Both the position numbers and the translations under genes were made by a program. Positions 12,369-24,361 of a stretch of 64,000 bases of DNA are shown one piece after another. The stretch comes from Perilla frutescens (taxonomy: Eukaryota > Streptophyta > Magnoliopsida > Lamiales > Lamiaceae). The stretch covers positions 44,327,001 to 44,391,000 of the forward strand of contig BRKX01000009.1 in assembly GCA_026008535.1 (NCBI GenBank), written 5' to 3'. The stretch's first letter is position 1; each line of letters opens with the position of its first letter. The notes under the pieces are model-generated. The model ran no database searches, had not been told where the DNA came from, and saw nothing but the letters and a program-made list of their open reading frames with translations.

Positions 12369-13703
12369 AGAGGAATGCTAATGCACGTGCAATCATCATT
12401 ATATCTTAAGCTTATGAAATAATTTTGATCGATTAACATTTAAAACATATTAAATGATATATCATATGATTGAATCGAGTTAAATTTAAAATCTGATTAT
12501 TACTAGTTTTATAAATGGATATAAATTTTTTTAGATGCGAGATATATATATTTATATAATACACACACCGATGTAATTACCTATTTTTGCATATATGGTT
12601 AAATGGTTTTTTAATATAAAAACATAGACCTTATCCAAAATTAGCCACCTTGTTTGTTAAATAAGATAAATGTACACATTCGAGTATTATTGAAAAAAAA
12701 AACCTATGCAGAGTAATAAGTATACATGATTAAGTAAGAAAAAGTGGTTGACACAATACTAAAATAAGCAATAAAATGGGCGGAAAAATAATAATTTAAA
12801 AAGTAAGAAAAAATGTACACTTTTGTGGTATAGTAGTGGAAATCAAGATGCTACATTTAATTAATGTAAGTTTCAAGTTTCAATAATTAAATAAGCTAGG
12901 GTAACCTAGAAGTTTATTTGAATATATGAAATTCTAAAATAATTCTTAATCAACGTGAGAATGTGAGATAAGTTAAGGTGGACCGTATGATTTGAATCGC
13001 TGAGTGAGTATAGTTAAAGAGTATGGATGGATTTGAAATAGAGTAAAACTAAGGTATAAAACAAATGGTTAATTTGCAATAAGATTAATAAAAACCAACT
13101 AGCATATGTATTTAACATTTAGTATTTCAACTCGTGTTTCATGATTGAATTTACGAGTTTAATAATAGATATTACAAAAATAAAAATTAATTATAGGATA
13201 ATTCACCTAGTCACATTTGTCAACAAAATATTAAAATTTTAAAAATTATAAATAATATTTATAAAATAATCAACCATAATAATTTCTTTGAAATTTAAAT
13301 AGTAAAAAATAAATATATATCCTAATTGAGCAGATCGAATCAACTCTAATTAATAAGTGTAAAGTTAAGCTAAAACATAATATATAAATTAAAATTGACG
13401 AAAAATGGAAGAAAAATCTATAAATTCGATCCCGAAACATGGATTGAGATACGAATTATGGAATAGAGGATCTCATCCGGCTCCTCACTAGTTAGCGACT
13501 TACTATGTTCCAAATAGGGGATGATCGATAAACGCATTCGGCTCCTCATATAGTTGAGTTGTATGTATAATATATAAATTGTAGAAATCACGAAAATAAT
13601 ACTCCATGGTGAACCATAATAAGCAGCATGCATGCATATAAATGGCAGATTATTTAGGTTAATTACAAAGAGGACCTCAACAATATGTTTAATCAATTTT
13701 CTT
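12369..13703. other. Intergenic, 3' side of the bHLH gene
   Basis: AT-rich sequence without a recognisable gene or transposon end. The right-hand part, toward 13,858, probably includes the 3' UTR of the minus-strand bHLH gene. Confidence 0.5.
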
Positions 13704-13724
13704 CCCCCCCCCCCCCCCCCCCCC
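13704..13724. repeat. 21-bp homopolymeric C tract (G tract on the gene strand)
   Basis: An unbroken run of C on the + strand, about 135 bp beyond the stop codon of the minus-strand bHLH gene. In the transcript it would be a G21 run, probably in the 3' UTR. Its length may be affected by sequencing error. Confidence 0.9.
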
Positions 13725-13857
13725 ATCAGATCAGTTACATGCATATATAAACATAACTTAGCCGTAGCATCATAAGCAGTCAGCCTTAGCTTTGGAGAAT
13801 GACTGCTTCTGATGTTACAGCTCCGATCCACGGCGCGCGGCAGACTCAGCCGGAAAA

Positions 13858-15878
13858 TCAAAATCCACCGCCAAATGCCGCCGGAGCCCAGTAATCGGCG
13901 CCGTTCTCGTTGCCCACGTGTTGAGTGCATGAAATGGGAACTAAGCAAAGCCCTCTACTCCTCAAATCTTTCACTCCTGATCGACCTTGTGAATCCTGAA
14001 CATATTTCTTTTTTATATATTTTTTTCAGAAAATATATATAGGGTCTTAAATAAAGAAAACAGTTTTTAAGTTTTATTACAGGAGCGTATTTAATTTTAA
14101 GTGATCAAATAACGTTTCTAGCTCACAATAAACGATTAATAACGCATACATACAATGATAGCTTAAACATAAAAAAAATCATATGTATAAATTAATTATC
14201 CTATCCGTGGTTTTACCAAATTAATTGATATTATGTGGCATAATTAATAAATATCCCCAACAATATTGATGTTGTTATTGAACATATATCGATCGATGTC
14301 ACTTGTTTACTTATCTATTTATTCAGAGTTTTTCTGGCAATTTATTTCATTACCATCAATTAATGCACGCTATGAAATGTTTAACAAGAATATGCATGCA
14401 TATGGTAATTTAATTTAATTTAGTCATCCATCACAACTGCGTGTCAGTTAATTATTCTTTCAATTCAAGTCGATATTTTGTTATGATAATTAACTTACAT
14501 TTTGAAGTTTCTCCCAAATTGAAGTTTTTGAGCAAAAAAAAGCATAACTTCACACAACCATTAATTAATTACGAAATATTTCTTAATAGAAATTATCCAT
14601 AATTTCCATTTCCTCCCTAAGATTTATTAGTCGGCTTATCATTTAATTTGTTTTAAAACCTTTAATGATGATATTGAAAGTTTAGTTTCTAGTACTTTTG
14701 ACATTTTTAGTCGTTAATTGATGTATCCGAAAATAAAATTAACACCAAATTAAACCACCATTAATTTATTTATATCACCAATTAATTATATATCAACTAA
14801 AAGAATATTTAAATTGAAATGAGAAAATGCAAGTTATATCTACTTGTGAAATTTATGATTCGTTTTCCCCTCAAGAATTAAAAGAAATTAAAGTAATGGG
14901 ATGATACATTTACCTGCTTTGAAGCTCCTCTTCCTTCCATGGCAATATCATTCAAGAACTGTTTATAAAACATTAATTCAAAAATAAAAATAATAGGAGT
15001 ATAATTAAGTACACAGGGAAAGTAAAAAAAGAAATGTGAAATGTTATCGATCGACTTGTAACTTTAACCATATTACTTTCATGCTGTTGAAATTAACATA
15101 GAACTTTAAAACAAGTAATTCTTTTCATAAAGCTGAAAATGCCTGTTTCTTTGCTTAATAAATTAACTTTACCCCAATTAAAACCTCTTTTTAGGAAGTG
15201 ATAGATCCAATAAAGGTAGCATAAATACCTGAGAAGGCTGTTCGGGAAACAAACAATTCCTTTCTTGAACCTGCCAAGATTAAATATTTATTTTTTCTTG
15301 ATCACAATGAAATTATCTTCTTGAGTCTTGACCATATATAAAGTAGTTTTAAAATGGGAATTTCATTTTATTGTTTTGAAAAGAAAAGAAAAGAAAAGGT
15401 TATTGAAAATGATCGAGTTCCCATTTCCCAATAGTTGTGCAAAAATCTTGGTCGTGCATGGGGAAATGTGTAAGAAAATGCGCATGTGTATACAGAATGT
15501 TGGTGATGTACTGTGTTTCCTGCTGCATTGCGCATGTAGGGAGAGCTCAGTGCCTGCACCCAACATTTACATCATAAAACTAATTAGAAAATACGAGGAT
15601 TTCTATTTCCTTGAATGCTCCAGGTATAAATTAATATATTCTATTTTTTCTTTTGAAAAAAAATTTGATTTTATGATTAATTTGTATTTGTTTGAAGAAA
15701 AAGGAAGTAAAGATTACCTCAATTTGACCCTGAAGGAATCTAATGTAGCCAATGGCTTCTGACAAGACAGAAGCAGTGTCAGTCTGCAAAAGAGAAACAT
15801 ACCACAACACTCTCAAAGTCTTCTTTACTGTCAAAAAACCAAGCTCAGATCATATGATAAAGTAAACAAAATTAAAAG

Positions 15879-15969
<91 letters not shown>

Positions 15970-17490
15970 CCCTTTTTTTCTACCAGCTGTTTTACTGATT
16001 AATCATGATATAATAGCTTTACTTTTATGGGTTTTAGGTAATAAAAAAAAAGTTAAAATTGCTTATATATATTAACTTATTTCTAAGGAGATTTGCCATT
16101 AATTTTATCTAGTATTATTTCAGATCCGATCGGTTGATCAGTGTATGTCATGTATATAATATATATATTATATTATGTTATGTTTAGTATATGCAAATTT
16201 GAAGTTAGCTAGTAATTACACAATCCTTTTACCTTCCCAAATGGAGAAACAAGTTGGTGAAGAGCTGTTATTCTATCCCCTAACTTCTCCTTCCTCACCT
16301 GTGTCAATTATCAATACAAATATAGCAACAACAAAAACTAGTTAAATAATTAAAAACATGGATGCATGATCGAATATATAGTTTCATGTAATTTAAATGC
16401 TAAGCCCATAAATTTATGTCTAAGAGAATCTCAAGAACTGAAGATAAAAATAAATATAATATATAGTTTATGAAAAAGGGAAAAAGAGAGAGATTCCTTA
16501 CCTTCAAAGCTGGTTGGGCTGAGGACTGTTGAACCCTAGCCTTCTTAGTTACCCCACCCGCTCCCGTTCCCGTGCCTGTGCTGTTGCACTTTTAACAAAT
16601 TTTTACAGAAAAATTAATTAATAAACACAATTATAAATCCAACAATTAAGAACTCAGCTAATAATTTATTTTTCTTTGGGGGAAGAAAAAATAAAAATTG
16701 AAGATTTATGTAGAGTGAAAACTAAGGCTTAATTGTTTTTTTTATCATTATTCGAGTTTGGCGTGACGAGAACATCAAATCACTTTTTTTTCTTTTTCTT
16801 TTTTTTTTCCTGTTTTCATAGAGTAATAATGAGCCTTTAAACATCAATTATTATCCTAAGAAATGATTCTCATTTTTCACCTTTCTTTCCCATCTGGTTC
16901 CCTTTATTCTTTTCTCTTCTTAATTATATATATATAAAGAAAAGAAAAGAAAAGAAAAAAAGAAATATGTTTTTGATATTGTTGTTACGTACCTCAGATG
17001 AATGATCTTGATTGTGGAGTTGATTTTTACGTTGGGAGGCGGAGAAATTGAAGATGCTGTTGCTCAAAGTGGTGACGCAAGAGGTGGGTGAGGAAACTGG
17101 GATGACTGCAGCTGGTTGTTGTTGGTGATGACGTGGCCAAGAATTTGATGGGTGAAATTCATCATCTGCTGCATAAATCTGTGACACCTCTTGCTTCACA
17201 TCAGCAACTGGATTATGAATTCTTGTGAAATTTGGGCTCAAATTCAACACTTGATCTTCCCAGTTATCCACCTTCTTTTGCTGCTGAAAAAGACTACCGC
17301 CGAATCTCTCTTCTTCACCGCCGCCGCCAATTCCACCCCTACAAGTATTATATGTAGATACTTGTGTGTCTTAGCCAAGAATATTTAGGGTCAATAATAT
17401 AAGGCTGCTAATTAAGTTAGTCTAAACAAGAATGTAATCAAAACTGACTCTGAAAAACATGCCTATGCTGACAGCACGTACGAGCTAGCT

Positions 17491-17531
<41 letters not shown>

Positions 17532-17706
17532 ACAGAAGGAGTTGGCTCCAAGGCCGAAAATCCTGGGTGGGATGATGAAGATCCGGTGGAGAAGGAGAAG
17601 GAGAAGGAGTAAGTGGGGAATTAGAGGCGCCATAGACGAACTGGTGAGATTGAGATTGTGGATGCATGCCATTCATGCTCCACCAGTTAGGGTTTCCGGC
17701 CATCAT
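13858..17706 (-). CDS. bHLH68: Atypical bHLH transcription factor, bHLH68 type
   Basis: A complete nine-exon gene; 340 residues by my count. Exons in order of transcription: 17534-17706, 16993-17338, 16502-16588, 16233-16298, 15718-15783, 15494-15553, 15229-15270, 14914-14958 and 13858-13995 (stop TGA at 13858-13860). All introns are GT-AG and the frame is continuous. The start is the first of two adjacent ATGs (MMAGNPNWWSMNGM), a conserved N-terminus of this subfamily. The bHLH region spans residues 195-246, with VRKEKLGDRITALHQL as helix 1 and TASVLSEAIGYIRFLQ as helix 2, followed by ALSSPY. The C-terminus has GLCLVPISCTQHV and ADYWAPA, also diagnostic. The basic region lacks the His-Glu-Arg residues that contact an E-box, so direct canonical E-box binding is doubtful. 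It acts in the nucleus as a dimer. Long CT/GA tracts sit in introns 1 and 4. The closest named relatives are bHLH68 and bHLH133; which is the orthologue is less certain. Confidence 0.9.
15881..15969. repeat. Compound (CT)n(CA)n microsatellite in bHLH intron 4
   Basis: About 34 CT units run straight into about 10 CA units. It lies between exons 4 and 5 of the bHLH gene, roughly 100 bp upstream (in transcription order) of exon 5. Confidence 0.95.
17494..17529. repeat. (GA)n microsatellite abutting the bHLH intron 1 donor
   Basis: About 18 GA units on the + strand (CT on the gene strand) begin four bases inside intron 1. The exon 1 donor at 17532-17533 is therefore followed almost at once by a long pyrimidine tract. 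Confidence 0.95.
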
Positions 17707-17798
17707 TTGTTACTCTCCCAATCTATTTTTTCTCTTCAATTCAATATAATTCTCTCTCCAAATATTCTATCTAACTACTGTACATAAATAACATATCC

Positions 17799-18053
17799 CC
17801 CCCCCCCCTCCTTCTCTCTCTCTCTCTCAATTACTGATACAGCTTCTCTCTCTCTCTCTCTCTGGAATTCAAAACTTTCCCTTATTTCCTTGTTTGCGCA
17901 CCAAAACGAGCATTTGCTGAAGCTTTCGAAATTGTATGTTGCTATCCTATCCCAGAAGTGGTAGTAGACGAAAACCCCCCGAGTCTTTGTCAACAATAGA
18001 GTATTTTATACTTGTGGGGTTTATTGCACCTTATTTCTCTCTCTCTCTCTCTC
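17799..18053 (-). promoter_or_regulatory. bHLH gene 5' UTR and core promoter
   Basis: On the - strand a TATA-like TATAAAATAC lies at 18001-18010, about 295 bp upstream of the start codon, which would place the transcription start near 17,970. Between it and the ATG, and just upstream, are three GA-rich blocks on the gene strand (17812-17828, 17843-17862 and 18037-18053). Such GAGA tracts are known binding sites for plant BPC proteins. A G9 run sits at 17,799-17,807 on the gene strand. The assignment rests on motifs and position only. Confidence 0.5.
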
Positions 18054-19534
18054 TCCTCTTTAATTAAAATTAATTAATGGTGATTTTATTATTCTTGCTT
18101 TATCTTTATTTAAAAATCCGACAGAAAAAGTTAATGGTGTGAGTGTTTTCAGGCCAGAAAACAAATTGCTTGTGGAGCTTATAACTTCCTTAAATTGGGG
18201 CCGTGTATATATATCCTAGCTAATAATTGTTAAGTAGGAGTATGCATTCTCTATTTAACCTTCTCTTTTTATCTTGTTTTTCAATCCACTAGTACAACTT
18301 ACTTGGATTATATATAATATATATCAAAATATATTTACGGTACACTCTATATGTGTTGCAATAAAATATGAAATGAAGTATATATCTATTATTTTAATTA
18401 GAGAAGAGAATTTATGGCAACTTGTTGAAAACCTAGGTTAGGATTTACTAAGCTAGGGTTAGGTTCAACATCTTATAAAGGGTGCATTGTCAACTTCTTT
18501 CTTTATAATGATGACCGGATTGGCTAATTCGATAAAAATGACAAAAAATTCTATAATTGGAGAAAAGATTATGGCTTTCTGCAAAGAATTTCTTATCTTT
18601 CTACTAAATGTCGTTCTTTGATAATATCTTTAGGGGAAATAGGAATTAATTATTTATTTTTTTCGAAATTAACGATGAGTATAATGGGTTACCTAAAAGC
18701 TAATTAATTATGAAGAACCCGCGAGCAATTTTTTTTTATATTAAGTTTATATATATTATACTTATAATCTTTAAAAGCATATATTATTGTTTTATCCAAT
18801 TATTTGATTTGTTAGATAAAGAATTATATATTAAGGCATGAGTCGTATGACCAAATATATACATATATATGTCTTAAATTTTAGTATGTTTTGCAAACAT
18901 GTTGAGCTTGGTGTCAAATGCTAACAAACACATCATAGTCTAGAGTGTAAAATGACATGAAAAATCATATTTAATCTCAATGTGGAGTATGATTTTTCAC
19001 GTTATTTTAAATATTGAATTCGAGCGTGATTTTTTAGCAATCCAACATAGAAAACTGAATTTAATTAAGGACATTTTGGTAAAAATGTGGAAAAATTCAC
19101 TATCTTTTTAGCGTTTTTTTGAAATTCATAACTTTTTTGTAAGACTGACTAAAGTGCATAATATAAGTATATATTTGGTTAAAAGGTATCAATAAGATAT
19201 TTTCGTTAAATATCTCATCTATAGAAATATACATGCAACAAAATCAAACAATGAATTAAGCATCTATATTGGAGAAATATTTATTGAAAACATATAAGAT
19301 TGGTACCTTAAAAAAATCTACTATATAATTCCCTGTGTGTTTTCTTCGAAAGTGTACAACTGTTTTCAATGCAATACAAAAAGTAGACGAAGAAAACATA
19401 TGTGTAGTATAGAGAAATAGAAATGAAACGCGACATGAGTAAGTAAATGACAATTGGTGGCCGGGTTCGAAAATGAAAATCAACTTAAATATATTATCTA
19501 GAGGTGTCAAAATTAGTCCGCGCCCAACCTACAC
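18054..19534. other. Intergenic, upstream of the bHLH gene
   Basis: AT-rich DNA that should contain the distal promoter of the divergently placed minus-strand bHLH gene. No coding region or clear element boundary was recognised. Confidence 0.5.
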
Positions 19535-19537
19535 TCA

Positions 19538-19955
19538 GACAATGTTTGGTAGTCTGGATAAAGACATATTAGTAAAGGTGTCCAGCAAGAACCGTGTGTT
19601 TGGTAGCCATTGCTCGTTCATGCGAGGCCCGGTCCTAACGCGAGGCCCGGGGTGTAATTTACTGATTCGGCTGGACAATGTATCCGACGCCCCCCTCGGT
19701 TACAGTTTCTGGCGTAGCAATCTTAGTATATATGCCTTTATCTAGGCTACCAAACATTGCCTAAAACTAATTTACTCATTCCAGAAGTTAGTCTACCAAA
19801 TAAAACAATGTACCAAACAGATGTGTGAAATGATCTTAGTATATTTATCTTAATAACCAAACACACAATTAAAATAGTTAATACGCAATTATCTTTAAAA
19901 GCAATCCATATTTTATTAATGTGGATATATCCGTACCAGTATACCAATCATTGCC
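19538..19955. mobile_element. Tourist-like (PIF/Harbinger) MITE, possibly composite
   Basis: The left end reads GACAATGTTTGGTAGTCTGG. Two right-end-like termini follow. One ends at 19761 (reversed: GGCAATGTTTGGTAGCCTAG) and the other at 19955 (reversed: GGCAATGATTGGTATACTGG). TCA precedes 19538 and follows 19955, and TAA follows 19761. A GGCAATGTTTGGT terminus with a 3-bp target duplication fits Tourist-like elements. Two right ends suggest a nested or tandem arrangement. Confidence 0.6.
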
Positions 19956-20144
19956 TCAACATGTTGGGTCGGCCTGACCTGATTTAACAATTCTCATTTT
20001 AATTGAAAACGATAAAATGATCTTGTACAACAGTATCTATCTATAACATCGTTTTAATTTTCTTTCATTCACATTAACGTGCGAGGAATCCCACGTGTGG
20101 GCTCATCTTGCTTCCCCAAAGATGTATCACACCACTTCACTCAA

Positions 20145-20694
20145 GTTTACATCAGTGTTGCAGAATTCGACCTAGGTGGCCGCCTAGGCACTCCACGCTA
20201 CCCTCCCGGCCTGAGGCAAAAACAGGCTACTCGGCCCTCTTATGCGGAGGCGCCACCTAGGCGGAATTGTTCGGCGCCTAGGCGGCCGATCTCTGTCTAG
20301 GCGGCCAAATTTCTGTCTAGGCGGCCGAATTTCATTTTTTTTAAAAAATATTTTTTAATATATTAATTATTAAATGGGCTCCTAATTCCTAATTATTTTT
20401 TAATTATTGATATTATTTTATATATTTCTTAATTATTTTTTAACTTTGAATAATTTGAATTCTCAATGTTTGTTTTATTTGGATTTGGATGATTAAACTT
20501 TAATTGATATTATTTGGAATGTTAAGATTTATGAAATTCTACATAAATTTTTTTTATATTTGTTAAGATTTATATAAAATAATAAAATAAAAAAACGCCT
20601 AGAATCCGCCTAGGCCCCGTTTAAGCGTTCCATGTGCTAGGCCCCCTCAATCGCCCGACTAGCGTCTAGCGTCTTCTGCAACCTTAATTTACAT
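20145..20694. mobile_element. Non-autonomous hAT element with CCTAGGCGG repeats
   Basis: The element is 20153-20686 (534 bp), bounded by GTTTACAT (20145-20152) and ATTTACAT (20687-20694), an 8-bp hAT-type target duplication with one mismatch. The ends share GTTGCAGAA in inverted orientation. Both subterminal regions are GC-rich and crowded with CCTAGGCGG/CGCCTAGG repeats on both strands, while the middle is AT-rich. No coding capacity. A decayed relative may lie at 55,920-56,320. Confidence 0.75.
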
Positions 20695-21006
20695 AGATCA
20701 CGACTATCATTTTCAAAAGCCTTGTAAAAGTGAATAAAATGCAAGTGCTAAGACACAAATAACCAACTATATATCTAGACATCCACAGATTTGAGAGTTT
20801 ACTTAAATTATAAAACTAAAACTAATCGTGCAAATCAAATAATAAAATAAAAATACGGAATTAAAACAAAATTCAAATAAGAGAGAAATTCAATCATGAG
20901 GCATGCATATATGCCATTTCAGCCATAATGTCATCTATTCATAATCAATAAATGCAACAAATCATTAATTATATATAATTCATATGATCACACAGTTAAT
21001 AGATAC

Positions 21007-21527
21007 TATAACTCTGGAGTTAGAATTTTTTTAAGGACAACAACTTAAATCGATTTAGAAAAAAGGATAAATTTATTGCGGGCTGAAATTTAAAGACATT
21101 AACATTTAAGTATTGTGTTCGTAGGCCAATTTTCAGCCCGAACAGGCTACAGGCACAACACTTAAATGTTAATGTCCTTAAATTTCGGTCCGCAATAAAT
21201 TTATCCTCTTTTCCAAATCGGCCTAAGTTGTTGTCCTTAAAAAAAGGCAGTCTATTGTTTCTCCTTAAAGATCTCTGTTTATATAGGGGATTGTGATATT
21301 TTCTTACTTAGGCCGATTTGGAAAAGAGGACAAATTTATTGCGGGCCGAAATTTAAGGACATTAACATTTCAGTATTGCATCCGTAGGCCAATTTTCAGC
21401 CCGAACGGGCTACAGACGCAATACTTAAATGTTAATGTCCTTAAATTTCGACCCGCAATAAATTTGTCCTCTTTTCCAAATCGGCCTAAGTTGTGGTCCT
21501 TAAAAAAACTCTAACTCTATAACTCTG
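21007..21527. mobile_element. Composite foldback Mutator-like MITE (two hairpin units, one target duplication)
   Basis: The insertion is 21017-21517 (501 bp), flanked by a perfect 10-bp direct repeat, TATAACTCTG (21007-21016 and 21518-21527). It contains two foldback units of the family seen at 12,057: unit A at about 21017-21247 and unit B at about 21309-21517, joined by a ~60-bp unrelated spacer. Only the outermost ends carry the full terminal sequence (GAGTTAGAATTTTTTTAAGG on the left; its counterpart reversed on the right). The absence of duplications at the inner ends argues that the pair moved as one element. No coding capacity. Confidence 0.85.
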
Positions 21528-21659
21528 TCAAGCAAGTTATAAAGTAGATTAATAAATTATTTATCTCATTTCGATCTCAAAATAATTTAACTCCAAATAA
21601 TTACACAAAATTAATATATATAACTTTCTATGAATATTTAATCTATTGTCGGTCTCATA

Positions 21660-22510
21660 AATACTCTAGGAGAATTATCAATTCAAAACCCAAAGGATGA
21701 TTTATCTATTAATATAGAGCTCAAAAGATAGATTCTATCGATTCAAGGCTTGAAAGATCTAAAATTATCAATTTAAGGCTTGTAGATTTAAAGGTGTTAA
21801 AATTTCATCTAATAAAAGGTGATGTGGCCGCCTGTTAAATATCCACATCATTTCATATATTAAATTAAACAAAAAAATAAATTTACATTGATTATTTTAA
21901 TTAAATTAAACATTGGATTTTATTAAATTTCGTCAAATAAAAACTATCACTTTCTATTATTCAGGTCTCATTATCTTTTTATTTTGAAATTCATCTTTGT
22001 TTGTTTAATTAATTTAATTTCATTATATTTATAATTATGATTTTAATTACATCGCAAACTATTAAATGTTATTGAAATATTTAATAAATTAATTAATGTT
22101 AATTTTATTCTGTCTCCGGATCTCTTTTTAAAGTAATCATTTCTCCATCAAAATTGAAAATAAAAATAAAAATAACTATATTAATTTATTATTGTGATCG
22201 AAAAAAAAAGGTATTACAATTACATACTAAATTTAATTAAACATTGAATTTAATTTAAACTTATAAGGATATCTGATTGAATTAAGTAGAGATTAAATTT
22301 ACATAATATAATAAAACCTTTTATTTAATTTAATTAATGTAAAATTATGTTTTTTTTATTTAATTTAGGATAAAAATGATGTGTCAAAATGATGTGAATA
22401 TTTAACGGCCACATCATCTTCTATTGGATGGAGTTTTAACACTGTTAAATCTTCAAGCCTTAAATTAAATTATCTTTCGGACCTTAGATTGATATTTCTC
22501 CAATACTTCT
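21660..22510. mobile_element. Long-TIR Mutator-like non-autonomous element
   Basis: The element is 21669-22501 (833 bp). Terminal inverted repeats extend for well over 100 bp with gaps: the left starts GGAGAATTATCAATTC, the right reversed starts GGAGAAATATCAATCT, and both share a GATGTGGCCG block. Flanking 9-mers AATACTCTA and AATACTTCT agree at 7 of 9 positions, consistent with an old Mutator-type target duplication. The interior is AT-rich and non-coding. Confidence 0.7.
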
Positions 22511-22733
22511 CTACTACATAATCATGTTTTATCTCATCAATTAACTATGTCTCGACGGTCTCTAGATGATCAACTAGCACACAAAACTGGTAGCCACACA
22601 ATCATACACGAGAAAGTAAAACTAAAATTTGGAAACCAATATATGTATTATATATGGATGGCAAAAGATGAATTAAATATATAAAATTGATTATAGTTTT
22701 AATAGCCCTAGAATTAAAGAAAAACTTCACTAG

Positions 22734-23995
22734 AAATATGATGAGGACATCCATAGCAATGATGAAGTCATCCATAGCAATGATGAAGTCAATGAAGAGC
22801 TGCAATTTAAAGGACTCGTCACAAGACTACGAGCTAAGAAGTTGCAAGAATATTTGCAAGCTGTAATTCGCAAGAGGTTCGAAGCTGAAGACGGAGTACA
22901 AGGAAGCTTGAAGATGATGACATTGTTGAAGATGGAAAATGGAGATCAAGATATGGAGTGCAATACATGAAGGAGGCGTGCAAGAAGTGCTTTTGTTGGG
23001 TTTGATGTGTATACTTGCTATTCAGCCCAAGTTAGGCATGCATGGTGGAAAAGCCCAAAATACTCGGCCCTTAATGATCCAATTAAGGGGATTGATTTAT
23101 TATACTATAGTACTTTATTTATTTTATTTTGGACGAATTTTTGCAGATTTTTAAGTTAGGATTTTCGGTTATTTTAGATAGAGATTTGACTAGATTTTTA
23201 GATAAGGCAAGATCTACAAAATCTACCTTAAATAGAATTCTAGTTTAGGAAGTTGTTGAAGTCCAATTCTAGTTCAAATTGGACTCCTTATTTTCGTCCA
23301 TTAGGCCTTAGGAATTCGATCCACCTATTATAAATAGGGGATCCATATTTCATTGTTATTTTAGACCATATTTGATAATTTTAAGCTTTTCTTTCAATAT
23401 TGTCTCAACCCCAGTTTATATCTTTGTGAGTTTAGATCTTTTAAATTCATACTCTTAGATTTAGCATCTCTAAGTTTTACAAAGGGAATTCGCCGTCCAC
23501 GTTTGAGGGATCGTCGGAAACTCGCTATCGAAGAGCAACTTAAAGAATTTGGCCTTGTGTACGTTCGAGATTCAAGGCAACTTTCGGGTTGTAATTCACA
23601 TCGACAAGTCATCTACATCGCCGCCGTTCGATTTCAATCACAAGCCATTCACGTTCGTCTCAAGTCCAGCCACTATCGTGTTCAAGTTCGTGTTCGTCTC
23701 GTCCAATCCGTAAGTCCGTTTCTACCATATCATATCCTATCTACAGAGCCCTTCTAAACCTATTCCATATCATCGTTCATCATCATCACCATCGTCCCTA
23801 TAACCGTTCCAAAACAACCCTTCTTTATTTGGATTTTGTGTTATTTTGTGTGTCATTGTCTAAGTATTTTAGTTGAGTCTTAGTCGTCTAGATAATCGAG
23901 TATAGATCCCTTACTTCACCGACGTAGTTTCAATCCTTAGCTTCCGCATCTTTTGTGTCTCGTTGTGTCATATTGTCCCGGGTCACATCAAAATA
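22734..23995 (+). mobile_element. Internally deleted Ty3/gypsy-like LTR retrotransposon
   Basis: The 3' LTR runs 23003-23990 (988 bp), starts TGATGTG and ends CACATCA. Just upstream, 22806-22877 reads as a polyprotein C-terminus with TRLRAKKLQEYLQAVIRK, the usual tail of gypsy pol. AAATA occurs at 22734-22738 and again at 23991-23995. Immediately after the left copy the sequence reads TGATG, like the LTR start. The simplest reading is that the original 5' LTR start survives at 22739 and nearly the whole 5' LTR, gag and most of pol were deleted. An A/T-rich promoter-like stretch, TTATAAATAGGG, lies inside the LTR at about 23,330. Confidence 0.7.
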
Positions 23996-24361
23996 GTGAA
24001 ACCTAAAGAATAAAAAATTGGAAGGAAACACAATGAAAATATGAAATATGCGATCTTGATGTGAATTCAAGCTCCAATCTTGTGTTCCTCCTATTTTCCA
24101 AAGAATGGTAGAATACCTCCATATTTTGGACTTGACTCATCACTTGTAATTTCACTTTAACACTTCTTCAGTTCGATTTCTCTTTGTTTCCTACTCTTCT
24201 TGTGCTCCTTAATTTTGTCAACAACCAAGAATTAATTACACCAACTATAACATAGTTTATGCTCGATTTTCCACTAAAACTATTCAATTAAATCCCAAGA
24301 TATGTACAAAAAACAGGTTAATTCATTAGCTTGCGGTTAAATACATATATAGGAGCAATAT

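Noticed and set aside
13418..13948. 176-codon open frame on the - strand
   Set aside because: It overlaps the last bHLH exon in another frame and runs through the poly-C tract (glycine run). The bHLH frame with its conserved C-terminus explains the region.
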